A stretch of 64,000 bases of DNA from Edaphochlamys debaryana (GCA_016858145.1 JAEHOE010000033.1:744001-808000); one strand, 5' to 3'. Positions 11,347 through 29,310 are shown, counted from the first letter of the stretch. The notes: generated by a model not told the origin, from the sequence alone. Numbers and translations: made by a program.

Positions 11347-14300
11347 ATGCTCGCGCGTCTAGGGCTGCTAGCCCGGCAGTCTACCGCTGCTGGACAGGCG
11401 GGGCTGCTCTCGCAGGTGATCACTCTCTAGATCACCACTCACCATGGAACGGGGCTTGAGCCGTGCGACCGGACGCCTTCGCGCCTCATCGCCTGCACGT
11501 GTTGGCTTTAACTCCCTTTGCGGCGCCCGCAGGTGCGCTCGCTTACGAGCTACATTCCATCGCCGGGTGACGCCAGCCCCCAGGTCGTCACGCTCATCCC
11601 CGGGTAAGACCAAGGGGCGGCGTTTGGAGGCTGTCCCTCCGGCACCCGGGTTTCTGCCCGCTATGGCTTTCCGCCCCCCCGTTCTCTCCACCCACCCGCC
11701 CTAACGTCGCCTGACACTCCGCCCCTCCCACCCGTCCCCCGGTTCCCGCCTCTCGCGCTGTGTGCCGTGGTTGCCCACCCCAACCTCCCCTTCCCCACCG
11801 CGTTGCCCCACCCCCCACCCCCCACTCCCCGCTCCCCACTCCCCAACCCCAACCCAGTGATGGCATCGGCCCCGAGGTGACTAAGGCGGTGGTTGACGTG
11901 GTGTCCGCCATGAACGCACCCATCACGTGGGAGCGTTTCGACTACCTGTCGGGTACGGAAGGGTACGGGAGGGGGGCAAGGGGCGGAATGAGTCAAAGGC
12001 ACGGGTGGGGAGCTCTAATAGCTTGTACTGGTTGCGGATGGGGCCCTCCGCTGGAGCGGACGGACGCGCGGCTTGCATGTCTCTCGATACCTTCCCAGCA
12101 GAGGCAACCCTGTCGCGTGGCCGCGCGGGTGCAGCCCCGCCAGCAGGCGGGGGGTCCCGACATCCGCCCGCCGCCCACGTGGCCCCGTCGTGGCCTCGCC
12201 TAAACACTAAGCGGCCGGGTCCGCTCACGCTCACCTCTCACGCCGTTGGTGGCCGCGGCTGCTGGCCGGCAGCCCGGTGCGAACGTGGGGGGCGCCGCCC
12301 GCAGGCCTCCCACCCCCATGGGATCGCACCCGGGCCCCCCCCCTGCGTGGCAGGCCTGCACTGGGCACCGCCCTGCGCCCGCCTGGCGCCTGAGGAGCCC
12401 GGGCCCCCATGCGGCAGGCCCATGCAGGCCCATGCGGCAGGCCCATGCAGCAGGCCCAAGCGGGCCCATGCAGCTGGCCCTGACCCGCAGGCGTGGGTCC
12501 AGCAAGGGCCCTGAGGGCTCTGCTCTCGTGACGGGGCTCGGGAGGGCGGCCCCTTTGCAGTCAGACGGCCGACGAAGAGAGCCGATGCCGCTCGGCGTGT
12601 GGTGTACGGCGTACGGCGCATCGCCGTACGGGTCCATCCGTGCCGAAGCAGTGCTCTGTCGGGGCAGCGCGTTCCCCTCGGGCCCCGCGAGGGAAGCCTG
12701 CCGCCGTGGCGTGGCCGTGGTGCTGCCCCCCTGCGTCCCAGCAGAGCCGTGTGGTCCACCCAGGACTCACCGGGAAGCACCCACCCGCACACCACCCGCA
12801 CAGCGCCACCCGTTGGCAGCCCCAGCCAAAACCCCGCGCCTCTCGACTCTCCCCGCACCCCCGCTCCCTTTGCTGCCCAACTTGGCCGAACATCACCCCA
12901 ACCCCAACCCCCAATCCCAACCCCAGGCTCCGAGGACGGCCATGAGCCCCGCAACTCGGTGCCCAAGGAGATCCTGGACTCGATCCGCCGCAACGGCGTG
13001 TGCCTCAAGGTGGGGTGCGGGGCTGCGGGAGCTGGTCGGGTTCGTGCTGCGGGGCTGCATGGGAGGCTTGCGGGGTGAAGGGCTTGGAAGAGGGCACCGG
13101 GGCACGGTGTGGTTCAAGGTGCGGGGCTGCGTGTAGAGACTGAGAGGTGCGGGTCGTCGTCGGCGCGGCCAGTCCAGCCCGGGTGGGCAAGGCCCTCTCC
13201 TCACCCCCCCCCCCCGCCCGTGCGGCCCCGCCCCCACCTCTCCACATCCCCCCCCAGGGCACGCTGTTCACGCCCCTCAACAGGGACAACACGGACACGC
13301 AGTCGCTCAACGTGCAGCTGCGCAAGGACCTGGACCTGCACGTCAACGTGAGGGGGAGGGGGGAGGAGAGGGGAGGAGGGGGGGAGGGGGAAGGGGGAGG
13401 GGGGAAAGTAGACCTGCACATCAACGTGAGGGGGAGGGGGGAGGAGAGGGGAGGAGAGGGGGAGGGGGAAGGGGGGAGGGGGGAAAGTAGACCTGCACAT
13501 CAACGTGAGGGGGAGGGGGGAGGAGAGGGGAGGAGAGGGGGAGGGGGAAGGGGGAGGGGGGTAAGAAGACCTGCACGTCAACGTGAGGGGGAAGGGGAGG
13601 GAGAGGGGAGGGGAGGGGAGGGGAAGGCGGGGTGACGGGGGAAGGGGGAGAGGGGGAAAGGGACTGTGTACTGAATCTGCACGTGACGGCGGCGGAAGCG
13701 GTGGTGGTTTTACGTAAGGAAGAGGGCATGGGAAGAGGGGGAGGACGGGGATGAGGCCTGAGGCTTCACGTCAGCGTGAGGCTCGGGGCGGCATTGGGCG
13801 CAGGGCGGGCGCGGGCGGACGAGGGACGCGGAGAAGGGAAGGAGAAGGATACAGGGGAGACCTAGATCTCTGAAGGGAGACACTTTGTTCTGCGTGGCGC
13901 TTGTGCAGCCCTCCAGCAGGGAACGGTCACCGACGGCCCCCCTCATCCCCTCCCTTTCTCCCGTGCCCCCCGTCCACCAACCCCAAACATCAGGTGGTTC
14001 ACGGCATCACGATCCCCGGTGTGCCCGTACGGCACAAGGGTCTGGATATCGTGGTGATCCGCGAGAACACGGAGGGGGAGTACAGCGGCCTCGGTGAGGG
14101 GGAGGGGAGGGAGGGGGGGTAGGGGAGGGCTGGGCGAGGGGAACGCGGGAACGGAACGGAGGAACGGGGTTGGAACGAGCGGGGGCCAAGTTGGGAGGCG
14201 GCGTGGGAGGTATTGGGAGGCACGTCATTACGTGAGGGGGAGAGGGGGGAGGGGCGACCGTGGGCAAGGTGGAAGGCGGCTTGAGAGGCATCAGAAGGCG

Positions 14301-14786
14301 CATTCTGAGGCATTGGAAGGCGGATCCTGAGGCATTGGAAGGCGGATCCTGAGGCATTGGAAGGCGGATTCTGAGGCATTGGAAGGCGCGCCACTGCCAT
14401 CGTGAGATGACCGTCAGGTCAAGTGGAAGGGGGCGATGCGAGTCCCGTCCGGCCCTTCTACTCCACTACTCGTCCACACCTGCCCCCCCAACCCTTCCCC
14501 CTCTCACCTCCCCCCCCCCAGAGCACGAGGTGGTTGAGGGGGTGGTTGAGTCCCTCAAGGTGATCACGTACGAGAAGTCGCTGCGTACGGCGCAGTACGC
14601 CTTCGAGTTCGCCTTCCTCAACCACCGCAAGAAGGTGAGGAGAAGGCGAGGGAGCTAGCGAAGCTGCTTGGCGCACCCATACCAACCATACGAGTACCCC
14701 GCGGCGCCGTGCCCGGTCGGCCATCCATAAGGCCGCACCAACCCTTGCACCTCCCCCCCTGCCCCCCTCCCCCCCCTGTCAGGTGT

Positions 14787-14818
<32 letters not shown>

Positions 14819-16489
14819 GGGGACGGACTGTTCCTGCAGGTGGGGGGGGAGGGGCGAGGGGGGGCAAAAGGTGGTGAAGTGGAGAAGCGGGGGCTCGGCG
14901 GCAGGTTTTGGTGCCGCGAGGGTGCTGTCCCTGCGGGGGCGTGCATCTGCTGCGAGTTCCCATGCCGCAGAGGGCAAGCTGCTCCCGGCCCCCCACCCCC
15001 GCAGTACTGTGGGCTGTTGCTGAGTCGTCGCGGGCTCCGGAACTGGGGGGGTTGATGTTTGGCCCCCGGCCTGATCCTGCCCTTGCATGCAATTCCCACC
15101 GCCCCCCGGCCTCCGTAGGCGTGCCGCGAGGTCGCCCGCAAGTTCCCCAAGATCCAGTACGACGAGATCATCGTGGACAACACGTGCATGCAGCTGGTCG
15201 GCAAGTGAGTGCGCCGTACCGTACGGCAGATCTCGTGTGTGTCCGGCCGGTTCTGAGTTGCGCTGAGCTGCATGCAAGGCCTCAATGATGCTATATCGTC
15301 GACGCTGATCCTTGATCTCCTGCCGTACGCTCGCAGGCCCTCCCAGTTCGACGTGATGGTCACGCCCAACCTGTACGGCAATCTGGTCGGCAACATCGTG
15401 GCGGGCCTGTGCGGCGGATTCGGGGTGGTGCCGGGCGGCAACATCGGGGACGGTGTGGCGGTATTTGAGCAGGTGGGGGCGAAGGGGGGCTGAGGCGAGG
15501 CGCTGGGGTAGAGGCTGCAGATGCGGGGGCTGGGGAGGAAGCTGCGAATTGAGATGGTGAGGGGGGAGCAGGGAGGGCTGCGGGTGGAGGTGCGACCGGT
15601 AATGGGTGGGCAAATAAAGTATGGGCGGGTCGGGATAGTTCCTTTCCGGCCCACTGGTCTGCCTGCTCCCCGCTCCTGCCATCAACCCACTCAGTGACCG
15701 CGGGGCTGGTCCTCTCCGCCAGGCCCCTTGACCCCCTTTCCTGCTCCTTCCATCCATCCGCCCCCGACGAACCATCGACCGATCATCGTTCCCCTACCCC
15801 CCGTCCTCCCCCCCCTCCCCTGTAAGGGCGCTCGCCACGTGGCCAAGGACCTGGCGGGGCGCGGAGTGGCCAACCCCACGGCCACGCTCCTGTGCACCGC
15901 CATGCTGATGCGGCACATCAAGGTACGGCACCCGAGCCCTGCCGTACGGCCGTACTGCACAGACCGGGCACGCAGCCGGGCGTGAGGGTGCCGGCCGGGC
16001 GAGGCGTGCACGCGGGGTCGCTGCCAGCCGGCTGCACTTCTCAGCCCCTACTCAGCCCCCCGGGCTCTGCACGCGCAACCCCACATCCCTCCTTGCCCCA
16101 GCACACTGCAAGTGTGCGTTGTTGTGGGCGCGCAGTGCTGCTTCCCTCCTCGCGATCCGCCCTCACTCGCTCCGCTCCTCCCACCCCTCGCCCCACCCCC
16201 AGCTGGCGGGCTTCGCTGACCGCCTGGAGAATGCCGTACTCAAGGTGGGGCGTACGGCGTGTACGGCACCTGGACTAATTGTACCGCCTGATCCATGAAA
16301 GGTTGGCTCGCTCGTCTTCGAATCCCGCGGAATCCGATTCATCTCGCCTTGACATCCTGTCCCGTCTGCCGACAGGTGTACTCTGATGCCGAGAGCAGCG
16401 GCGACCGCTCCTCCCTCACGCCCGACGTGGGCGGCACCGGCACGCTGTACCGCATGACTCAGCAGATCGTGCGCAACCTCGACGCATGA
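11347..16489 (+). CDS. IDH1: NAD-dependent isocitrate dehydrogenase, regulatory-type subunit, mitochondrial
   Basis: Thirteen exons: 11347-11415, 11533-11603, 11858-11952, 12927-13009, 13258-13347, 13994-14093, 14522-14634, 14783-14839, 15119-15204, 15337-15472, 15827-15922, 16203-16244, 16376-16489. They sum to 1152 nt, 383 residues, the usual length. Residues 1 to about 30 ([16 protein letters not shown]) form a mitochondrial presequence, followed by [13 protein letters not shown], the standard N-terminal IDH/IMDH motif. Further family marks are [38 protein letters not shown] and [11 protein letters not shown]. The loop reads GVVPGGNIG, as in regulatory subunits, where plant catalytic subunits have LTPSxNIG. 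The enzyme oxidises isocitrate to 2-oxoglutarate in the TCA cycle, normally as a hetero-oligomer; the partner is not in this window. Intron 3 is long (974 bp). Intron 5 carries copies of its own 5' splice site. The symbol follows the algal and yeast regulatory-subunit name. Confidence 0.93.
12408..12480. repeat. short Pro/Ala-type tandem repeat in IDH intron 3
   Basis: The unit GCGGCAGGCCCATGCA and variants (AGGCCCATGC) recur five or six times inside the 974 bp third intron. It explains the long false open frames in this intron. Confidence 0.7.
13333..13600 (+). repeat. about 78 bp tandem repeat carrying the exon 5 end and its 5' splice site
   Basis: The exon end GACCTGCACGTCAAC with donor GTGAGGGGG at 13333-13356 recurs at 13411, 13490 and 13568 (spacings 78, 79, 78), each followed by the same purine-rich GGGAGG tract. 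The copies at 13411 and 13490 read CACATC instead of CACGTC. More degenerate copies may occur near 13675 and 13760. The array fills the first part of IDH intron 5. Confidence 0.92.
14284..14390. repeat. 22 bp tandem repeat in IDH intron 6
   Basis: The unit CTGAGGCATTGGAAGGCGGA recurs about four times with small changes, preceded by diverged copies that begin with GAGGCATCAGAAGGCG. It lies between the exons ending at 14093 and starting at 14522. Confidence 0.85.
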
Positions 16490-17835
16490 TGAGTCACGCG
16501 TACGACGGCGCGTCGGACGAGCTTGGTCAGTAACGATGCAGGCCGTGCCCTCAGGACGCTTGGCACTGCAAGGGAGTGTGGGCAATGGCAGTGTCTGGCT
16601 TACACACCTGGGGGGAGGGGCATCGGAGGGTAGAGAGTGTGCTGTGAAGGTGCGACTTGGTGCCCATTTGAAAAGCTGCGTGATTGAGGTGATGACTGCG
16701 GCGGGGGCAACGGCTGGACAGCTTTCACGAACCTCGAGTGGGTGCTGAGCCGGAGCTGGATCTAGTGGGCTGAGTCAGTGGCGCATCGAGGGACAGGGGC
16801 GGCCGCCATCTATCTCTGCGACTGAAGACGGTGAGTTCGGTCGTGTTGGGGGGAGGGGGGGGGGGGCGGTTGGGTGGGGAAGCACTCCATCCCTGTGGGC
16901 ATCGCCTTGGGCCGACCCATTTGGGGCCCCTTCTGCCAGGGGATGAGGCTTCCTGCCAGGCCCTGCCTTAGTCCAGGGGATGGCTCTGGCCTGGCTGGGG
17001 CAGGATATCTGAGGAGGGGTGAGCAGTTAGTGTGGTGGTGATCTAGGCCCCCTCTGAGGCCGCAGGACGCAAGTTTGCGTGTATGACGATGAGGGCTCGA
17101 GCCCATTTCGGAGTAGCGCGTGTGGGGGTCGCACAGGGCACCTGCATGCCCGAGCAGGCCCGGAAGTCGAGGTGTTGGTCAACCGGTGCCTTTCACTAGG
17201 GAGCAGCAGGCTCGCACGTCGTCGCTGCCTTTGGTGAGAGAGGACTCGTCAACGTTTCTAGGCAAGTCTAGGCGTCCTGACCCGCCTGAGCGGAAGCCAG
17301 GAGTCCAGGGCTTGGCGGGTCACTGGCTTTCAATCTCGGCACATGGCGCCGTCAGCAGGCTCGCATTCCTCATCACAGGCTTGGTGGGAGAGGCGGCGAT
17401 GCTTGAGCGTGTGTTTCTTGAAGGGTCTAGAATGCCATGCGTTACGCGCGCTCTGAGTCCCCCGTTTATGGCGCTCCTTTGATAGGATGCTGAATGTAGT
17501 TACGATCTGAGCAAGCGGGAGCGCCCAAGTCCGCAGGGCGCTGTGACAGGTCTAGCAGCACTACTTACGCGTCTGCGAGCGCCGCGTTACATCGGGTCGT
17601 CTAATCCACCCTTGTGACGCCTGAAGTTACAGAAACATCGCAGTATCGTTACGCACCAGGTTGGCGCAATCCCGGGTTTGACCAATCGCCACCAGTATCC
17701 CCAGGCGCAAGCCCTTCCCCAGGGGCTGCTCGCTTGCACTGTTCACTGCGCACGATACACACGTCTACATACGCTTCTTGATCATTATAGCGCTCGCCTA
17801 CATCGGCCGTTCGGCTCGGTCTTCTTTGTTTCGCG
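16490..17835. other. intergenic region between IDH and the flavodoxin gene
   Basis: 1.35 kb with no coding exon that I can support. It should contain the IDH 3' UTR and the promoter of the gene at 17836. A G run lies at about 16851-16866. Several open frames exist (for example 17120-17482) but none has a recognisable protein or exon pattern. Confidence 0.5.
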
Positions 17836-19509
<1,674 letters not shown>

Positions 19510-20339
19510 GGAGACACGCGGCAGTTAGCAGTTGGGCGGCGTGCGGCATCTCTCGTGATAAAGGCTGGTGGCGTACAGCGCGGCGGGCGACGGCAATGTG
19601 CGGGCAAGCGTTGAAACAGCGACTTCAAACCTGAGGAAGGGTTGACCTGCGGGAGGTTGCAACTCCATTGACTAAGGAACACAAGAGAGAGAGTGTGAGC
19701 AGCGGGCTTCTGAGTACCAGGCGTGAGGTGATGACTGGTGGACGGAGGTGGCTTGGAAGGTCTGGCAGGGATTTGATGACTTCCGTTCGCCTGGGTTGCC
19801 GATGGTACGATAGCCCAATGACAGCTTAAGAGCATGGAATGTGTGACTGCGCACGTAGTGCCGGCAGTTTGAGAGGGGCGTGATAAGCTCGCAGAGAGCA
19901 GTGGACAACCTTAGGCGCAAGGTGGCTTCTCGAGGCCCCAGCAGCTCTTGTGATACATTCGTTAAGCTCTAGTGGTTCTTGTTATTCTACGCTTGGGTGG
20001 GGCTGTTATGGCTTGAGGAGGGCGAGGTGGCTGCGTTGGGCTCAGCTGACGGTTGAGCAGTGATCACGGGCACGGAACACATCTTGCGGGAGTAGGGTCT
20101 GTAAGTATCTTCCGGTGCTTGCTCAGGCCTCACCTATACATCGACGCCAGTCGGAGAGCGAGCTCGACTTTGCCTTCACCTTGGCCTGGAGGGGTGGGTG
20201 GCAAGCGACGCGGGGCGGCGGGGGCTGTCAGGCTCGTAGGGGCTGGACCGTGCCAAGCCTGCGACCGGCCGGGCTCGTAGAACCTTTGAGTGTGTGACTG
20301 AATATACAAGTGTAGACTCTACTCATCGCCATAGCCACT
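19510..20339. other. intergenic: long 3' UTR and upstream region of the exonuclease gene
   Basis: No coding exon seen. It is less GC-rich than the genes. A TGTAA at 20100-20104 could end the flavodoxin transcript, giving a 3' UTR of about 590 nt; the remaining 230 bp would be the promoter of the next gene. Confidence 0.5.
20100..20104 (+). promoter_or_regulatory. TGTAA polyadenylation signal
   Basis: First TGTAA that I find downstream of the flavodoxin stop codon at 19509. Assigned by motif and position only. Confidence 0.4.
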
Positions 20340-21878
20340 ATGCTGCGCATCAGCCTCAGAGCGACCCCAGCGACTCGGCGCAACCACAATCGCTGCGCAA
20401 ACCCCGCGCCAGCGACTCAACCTTTACAAAAGAGGAGCACCTTTGCATGCGGCTATAGCAAGCGCGATGGAGGAACCGAGCCGGCTGCCGACCTCGCCCT
20501 CCATCAGCAAAATGCACCGGGGAGAGGCGGGGGCAGGCCGGGGCCGCGAAAGTCCTTGTTGTCGCTGGACGTCGAGTTCACACACGTCTCCGAGCTGCAG
20601 CCCAACGGCAGCAGGCGCCAGAGCTCCTACCCAACCTGGATCGCTTTAGTCGATCGGTGGGTAGCGCAAGGGCTTGGGACGCGTGTGACGGGGCAGCATG
20701 TCCGCTCAGCCTCGACACGCACTCGCTGGAAATACGCCTGACCCCCTCCTGTCCGCTACGGCCCGCTAGGTTCGGCACCGTGCTGCTAAAGACGCACATC
20801 GCCCTTCCAGATGGCCTGCTGGAGCAGGGCGCAGGCGCTGATGCCCGCACTGCGGGCCAGGGGGCGGCAGCGCAAGTGGTCGGCGGCGTCAAGCCCGCCG
20901 CCCTGCAGGGCGCCCCGAGCCTGGAGCAGGTGCAGCGCTCCATCCTCGCCCTGCTGGACCCTCAGGCCCAGGCCCAGGCCCAGCCACCCCAGGCCCAGGT
21001 CCAGCGTGCAAGCCGCAAGCGCACGTTAGTGGGCCATGGTGAGGCGGGCGGTGTGGGAGGTCAAAGCGCTAGCACGGATCACGCCCGGGTATGAGGGGCT
21101 GGCCCTACCTGGCCCTGACGTGTACACGAGCCCTAGGCCCGGGGCACGGCTGTGTCATGACGACACCTCTACACCCCAGCCGCCTTCCTGCGTTCCGCCC
21201 CCGAACCCCCTCTCCACCCATCAGGCCTGCGCAAGGATCTGGAGTCGCTGGGCCTGAGCCCCGAGCAGCTCGCCAGCTGCACAGGTGAAAGGGCGTTGAG
21301 GCGTGCCGGTTCGGCCTCATGGTTCTCTGTTTCCGTGTGCCCTGATCCCGGAGCCCTGAACCGTACTGCCGCCCCGTGTGTGTGCGCCGTACGACGCAGG
21401 CCTCGTGCTGTACGACACCATGTCGTTCCCCAAGTTCCAGGGCCGGGGGGGCACGGCCCGTACGCTCAAGCAGCTGGCCAGGGAGCTCCTGGGGCGCTCC
21501 ATCCAGGCCAGCCCCGGCAGGTATGCGCGCATGACTTCATGTCATGAGCGGGACTGGCTTGAGCCAAGCCAGGGGGGGGGCGTTTACACGCGGGGTCACC
21601 TGCCTCCGCTGCCGCCTGCCGCCTGGTCCCGGCGCGTCCGCTTGTGCTCCTCCATGCGCGTGCGGTGCCTCTTGCCGGGGTACCTGTCTCCCACTGCCGT
21701 TGCGAGCAGACGATCCGCACCGCCCGCCCGCAGACACGACCCCGAGGAGGACGCGATTGCGGTGGCGGATCTGTACGTACGGCACGTGGATTACGAGCTG
21801 ATGGCCGAGTGGCAGGCGGAGCAGCTGCTGCGGGAGTGGCGGGCCAGGAGCGGTGGCGGCGGCGGCGAGGACTGCTGA
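20340..21878 (+). CDS. DEDDh 3'-5' exonuclease, REXO4/XPMC2-like, possibly organellar
   Basis: Five exons: 20340-20656, 20770-21038, 21225-21284, 21400-21520, 21734-21878; phases close to 303 residues. The exonuclease motifs are all present: Exo I as LSLDVEFTHV (Asp and Glu), Exo II as LVGHGLRKDLESL (Asp), and Exo III as RHDPEEDAIAVADLY (His and Asp). This is the RNase H-fold DEDDh arrangement of the REXO4/ISG20/XPMC2 group, which trims RNA or DNA 3' ends. The start (MLRISLRATPATRRNHN) is basic and Ser/Ala/Arg-rich like an organelle targeting peptide, so it may not be the nucleolar form. A Gln/Ala-rich insert (repeated QAQ) lies between Exo I and Exo II. The C-terminus is a helical WQAEQLLREWRAR with a Gly-rich end. 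The exact substrate cannot be told from sequence. Confidence 0.85.
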
Positions 21879-22796
21879 GGAGAGGAGGCGGGGCAAAGCG
21901 GCGGCGCCGGCTGTCAGCTGTCGAAGCGTGGAGAGGTAGGTGAGTGTGGACAGGTGGCGAAGGGGTGGAGCGGGATAACTTGAGAATCGCGAAGGGGGCA
22001 TCGCGCGGGTACTGGGGGCCGGGTCGACCGGGTTGGGTACCACCTGGTACCAGTATGGGGTCGATGCCACCCGAAATCGCCTGAGCCGGCGAGGCAACAT
22101 GCTGGATGCCGGCCAGCCCGGGGGGGATGCCACCGCAGCCGTCCTGCGCTAGCATCCACCCCAGCCGTCCTGAGGTCGGCGGCCACGTGGCGCTGTGACC
22201 ATAGAGGAGAGGGTAGCATTCCCGCTGCGTTGGGCTCCGTTAGCTGGGGTGCAAAGCTCCAGTCCACTCGCATGGATATGGCCTCACTTGGTGAACCCGC
22301 CGCTAGCCCATCGGTAAAGGGCGGGAGTGGCCCAGGCCCTCACGGTCAGCAGTGAGGAACAGTATCCTAGAGACATCAGCTCTCGCGCAGCGCTTCACAA
22401 GCTCTAGCGCAGCGCTTGTGTGAGCCTTGTCGCGAGACTTCTACGACATGCTAGTTCAGATGCTGGTCGCGCGACGAAAGATTTAAGCGACTGAGTGCCC
22501 TCACACGCTCTAGGTTTTTCTATAGCTGTAGACTCTCTGACAGGCTGTCCGCGAAGCCGGCAGGGCCCGGGACAGCTCTGCTCGTCCAAAATGTCGTACG
22601 GGGACACGCAGCGTTTGGCTGTCCCGGACGGCCGGAGCTGTCCCCGGGAGGGTACAAGCGCTGCGGTGCCTCCTTTGCAGCAGAACGCTTGTTTGTCACC
22701 ACGTCATCGTTAACCCAGAAGCTCACGAGTTCAGAACGAGGCCCCCTGAGAAGCATCTTTAGAGCATCCCGGCCCTCGAGCCTTCGGCAAGCAGTC
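21879..22796. other. intergenic: exonuclease 3' end and BiP promoter
   Basis: 918 bp with no coding exon seen. The part just upstream of 22797 should be the promoter and 5' UTR of the ER HSP70 gene. I do not see a clear heat-shock element array or an unfolded-protein-response element by eye. Confidence 0.5.
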
Positions 22797-26735
<3,939 letters not shown>

Positions 26736-26899
26736 GGGGGGTTAGCGGGGGGGCGTTGCGGGGAGGGGGGAAGAGCGGGAAGAGCGGGTGAGCAGAGAGC
26801 AGCGGGGCAGAATGCGGTTCGACGGACCTAGTCGAGACGGCAGGTCGGACATGGCACCCCTACCTAGGCGGGACAGGCTGCCGGGCGACTGCGGGGCCT

Positions 26900-27256
26900 A
26901 CGGTAGTCGGGACGGCAGGTCGGGTTGGTGTTGTGGATGTTGGGACATGGCAACCCTAGGCAGGGGGACCTCGGGAACGGAAGCGCAGCGGGGAGCATGT
27001 TGATGTGGCTTGAGGGGTGCGAGGGTGGGGTGCCAGTCGGCTACCCCAACGGGCTTGCAGCAACGAATGAGGTCAAGAGAGTGAGTTTGGGACACAATAC
27101 ATTCATCCGCGCAATGATGCGCCTCTGTAAAGTCGTCTAAAGTGGGTCCAAGAATGAAGGCTCAGTGTGCTGACTCTGGCTTGGGCAGTTACAGCGGGAT
27201 CTTGCCAACGCCGCGTTGCGCCCAAGCCCCAAGCATGACTGGGGAACAGGATGCGA
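26900..27256 (+). repeat. BiP 3' flank, copy 1 of 3
   Basis: The 3' UTR and flank of BiP. It aligns by eye with 42960-43345 (nearly end to end, with indels) and with 29700-29935 (partial). Shared anchors include GTTGGGACATGGCA, GGGTGCCAGTCGGCT and GGCTCAGT. Similarity to copy 3 stops near GGGGAACAG at about 27250. Confidence 0.8.
27126..27130 (+). promoter_or_regulatory. TGTAA polyadenylation signal of BiP
   Basis: TGTAA in the sequence GCCTCTGTAAAGTCGTC, 390 nt after the BiP stop. The same context, GCCTCTGTAATGTCGTC, is kept in the duplicated flank near 43181, which supports it as part of the ancestral 3' UTR. Confidence 0.6.
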
Positions 27257-27436
27257 TGGTTACAGCAGGAACCGCCTCCAGAAGGGGAGGGGTTGAGCGA
27301 AAGCGCCACCTACTGGGTGTGCCACCTGCACACCGACACCCACGCAACGTGACTGACTTTCGGTCGTCACACCCCGTTGCTAGGGCCGGGCCCGTAGAGC
27401 CCCCCTCAGTACTATTCCACTAATTCCGCTGTGCCT

Positions 27437-29310
27437 TTAATCATCGTCAATCAAGGCCAGGACGCCTGGGGGCTCCTGCACAGTCAATCTGCCACCTGAG
27501 ACTCGCAGGAAAGGGTGGTCCGCCGGTATTGTCTCCCAGCCACTTGGTGGCCTGAGCGCAGCAAAAGAGTGAAGCGCTCCCCAAAACTCAGCTGACACCA
27601 ACACACGTCCACGGTTCAGCACCCCGAGGCGATTCCCATTCTCCCTTGTCGCGTATAGATATCGGCGTCCCTTCTCCATGGCTGTCGTGGCTGCAAGACA
27701 CACCACATCCCACACTCTCTGGTCAACTCCCTCCGTTGGTCGAGCCAGCCAAAGATTGAACCGGCGAAGTGGCCAGGTCCATGGCATGCCCTGCTCGCCC
27801 CCTAGACACGCGCACATCTCATCAACCAGGCCCTCAGCCAAGTAGCATTTCCAAAAGTGGTGCAATCTGTCCCCTCCGTGCATCGCAATCTCACATGGGC
27901 ACGTGGCCGTTCCTTCATGTGCCGAAAAGCCAGTAAAGCCGTTGAGCGCCAAGCGCCAGAAAGCTTCCTTCCACACGTTCTCCCAGCGCAGGGCCCACAG
28001 CCTGCGCAAGGTGGCTTGTAGGTCCAACAGGTCTGACTCGTCCCCTACCCCACCACTCAGCGCCTCTGCCACAAAATTCAAATGCTTGCCTTTCACATAC
28101 TCGAAAGCGGGCTCCATCTGCAGGGCCGTGGCAAGGCTCACCGACAACCTAGCCGCTGGCACAAGCGTCTGTCCGGCACGCCAACCTATGCATCCCAAGA
28201 GTTCTTTCCATGCCTCCTCCTCTGGGCAGGCCAAGTCCGGGTTCTCTTCCACCTCCGTTGCTGCTTGCACCCACGGTACGGGAATATGGCCCATCAAGCT
28301 ATCGATCCTCCCTAGGAGCGCAGGGCCATTGCGTAGCGCTGCGGGTAGAGACTCATACCCCCCTCGTCCCCACAGACCAACTACGATGTTCTCTTTCACC
28401 TTCCTTGAGCACTCGCTCCTAGCCATCGGTGGCAGCCTGCCCCCCTGGGCTCCACTGAGCCCCGCCCTTGCTCCCGCCCCTGCCCTATAGGCTCTTACTA
28501 GTTGGCCAACAGTCCTCAATTCATTGATACCCATCAGGTCCGCATACATGCTTTCCAGCCCCCCACGGCCTGCTGCTGCGGGTCTGAGGGCCGGATTTCC
28601 CCATACTGGCGCGCTGTGTACCCACGGCCCCACCGCGGGGCTCTTGATCAACTCAACCCGGGGGAGATGGAGGAGTGCCCCCGTTATCATGTTCAGCGTC
28701 GGGCAGGGGCTGTTTGCCGTGGTCCCCAGCACCTTGGTGGCGGCGTTGGGGCCTGCCCGCTGGGCTGTGAAGAGGCAGAGGGGGTGTACGGCCGGGTGCG
28801 TTCGTCGGAGGAGCTCCATTGCGACCGTCGGCCACACTGGCCTGAAGCGGAGGAGGTTCGGGCAGCTGCCCAGCACGCAGCGTGTCGCCAGCACCGCTTG
28901 TCGGGCCCGTACGTGTTCTACCACCGGGAGGAGGCCGAGTCCTCCGTCCTCCGGGGGGACGCACATCGCCTTGTAGCCTATCCCCGGCAGGCGAGCGTGT
29001 GGGTTACTGGCGTGTGCCGCCGCCGTCATGCTGCGGTCCACCATGGCTGCGACCGTGCTGCAGAGTCGCTGCAGCTCGGGCGGGGGGGGGGAAAGCGAAT
29101 TCCAGGTGGTACAGGACCTTGGAGATTGCGTAGCCAGAGGCCGTCGACGCTCTCCCAAAGGCTGAAAGATTCAGGGACACCAGCTTGGTTAGAGCCGAAT
29201 AGACTCCATCCAGGGCGATGGCCGGCTTGCACAGGGCGGCGGTGTTGGCGACTGTTACCCCCAGGGTCTTGGCCTTCACGACGGTTCGCAGTGAGGTATC
29301 AGGGGGTGGC
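27437..29310 (-). pseudogene. 5'-truncated, frameshifted non-LTR retrotransposon (LINE), C-terminal part
   Basis: Read on the minus strand, 29310-29090 encodes the end of a reverse transcriptase (thumb-like segment with KTLGVTVANTA, GRASTASGYAISKVLYHLEF). The frame then changes at the G run near 29080-29090 and continues as PELQRLCSTVAAMVD down to the stop at 27437. The long second part (about 550 codons) has a cysteine/histidine motif (CPCEIAMHGGDRLHHFWKC), typical of the post-RT zinc knuckle of plant and algal LINEs. The RT palm with the YxDD motif and any endonuclease are missing, so this copy is dead on arrival. It abuts a Pro-rich minisatellite at its 5' end. Confidence 0.75.

Noticed and set aside
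11927..13136. Open frames of 195-296 codons between 11.9 and 13.1 kb
   Set aside because: They lie in IDH intron 3 and overlap exon 4 in the wrong frame; IDH phases require this region to be spliced out.
13147..13635. Open frame made of repeated [15 protein letters not shown] peptide
   Set aside because: It is translation through the intronic splice-site array after exon 5 of IDH, not a protein.
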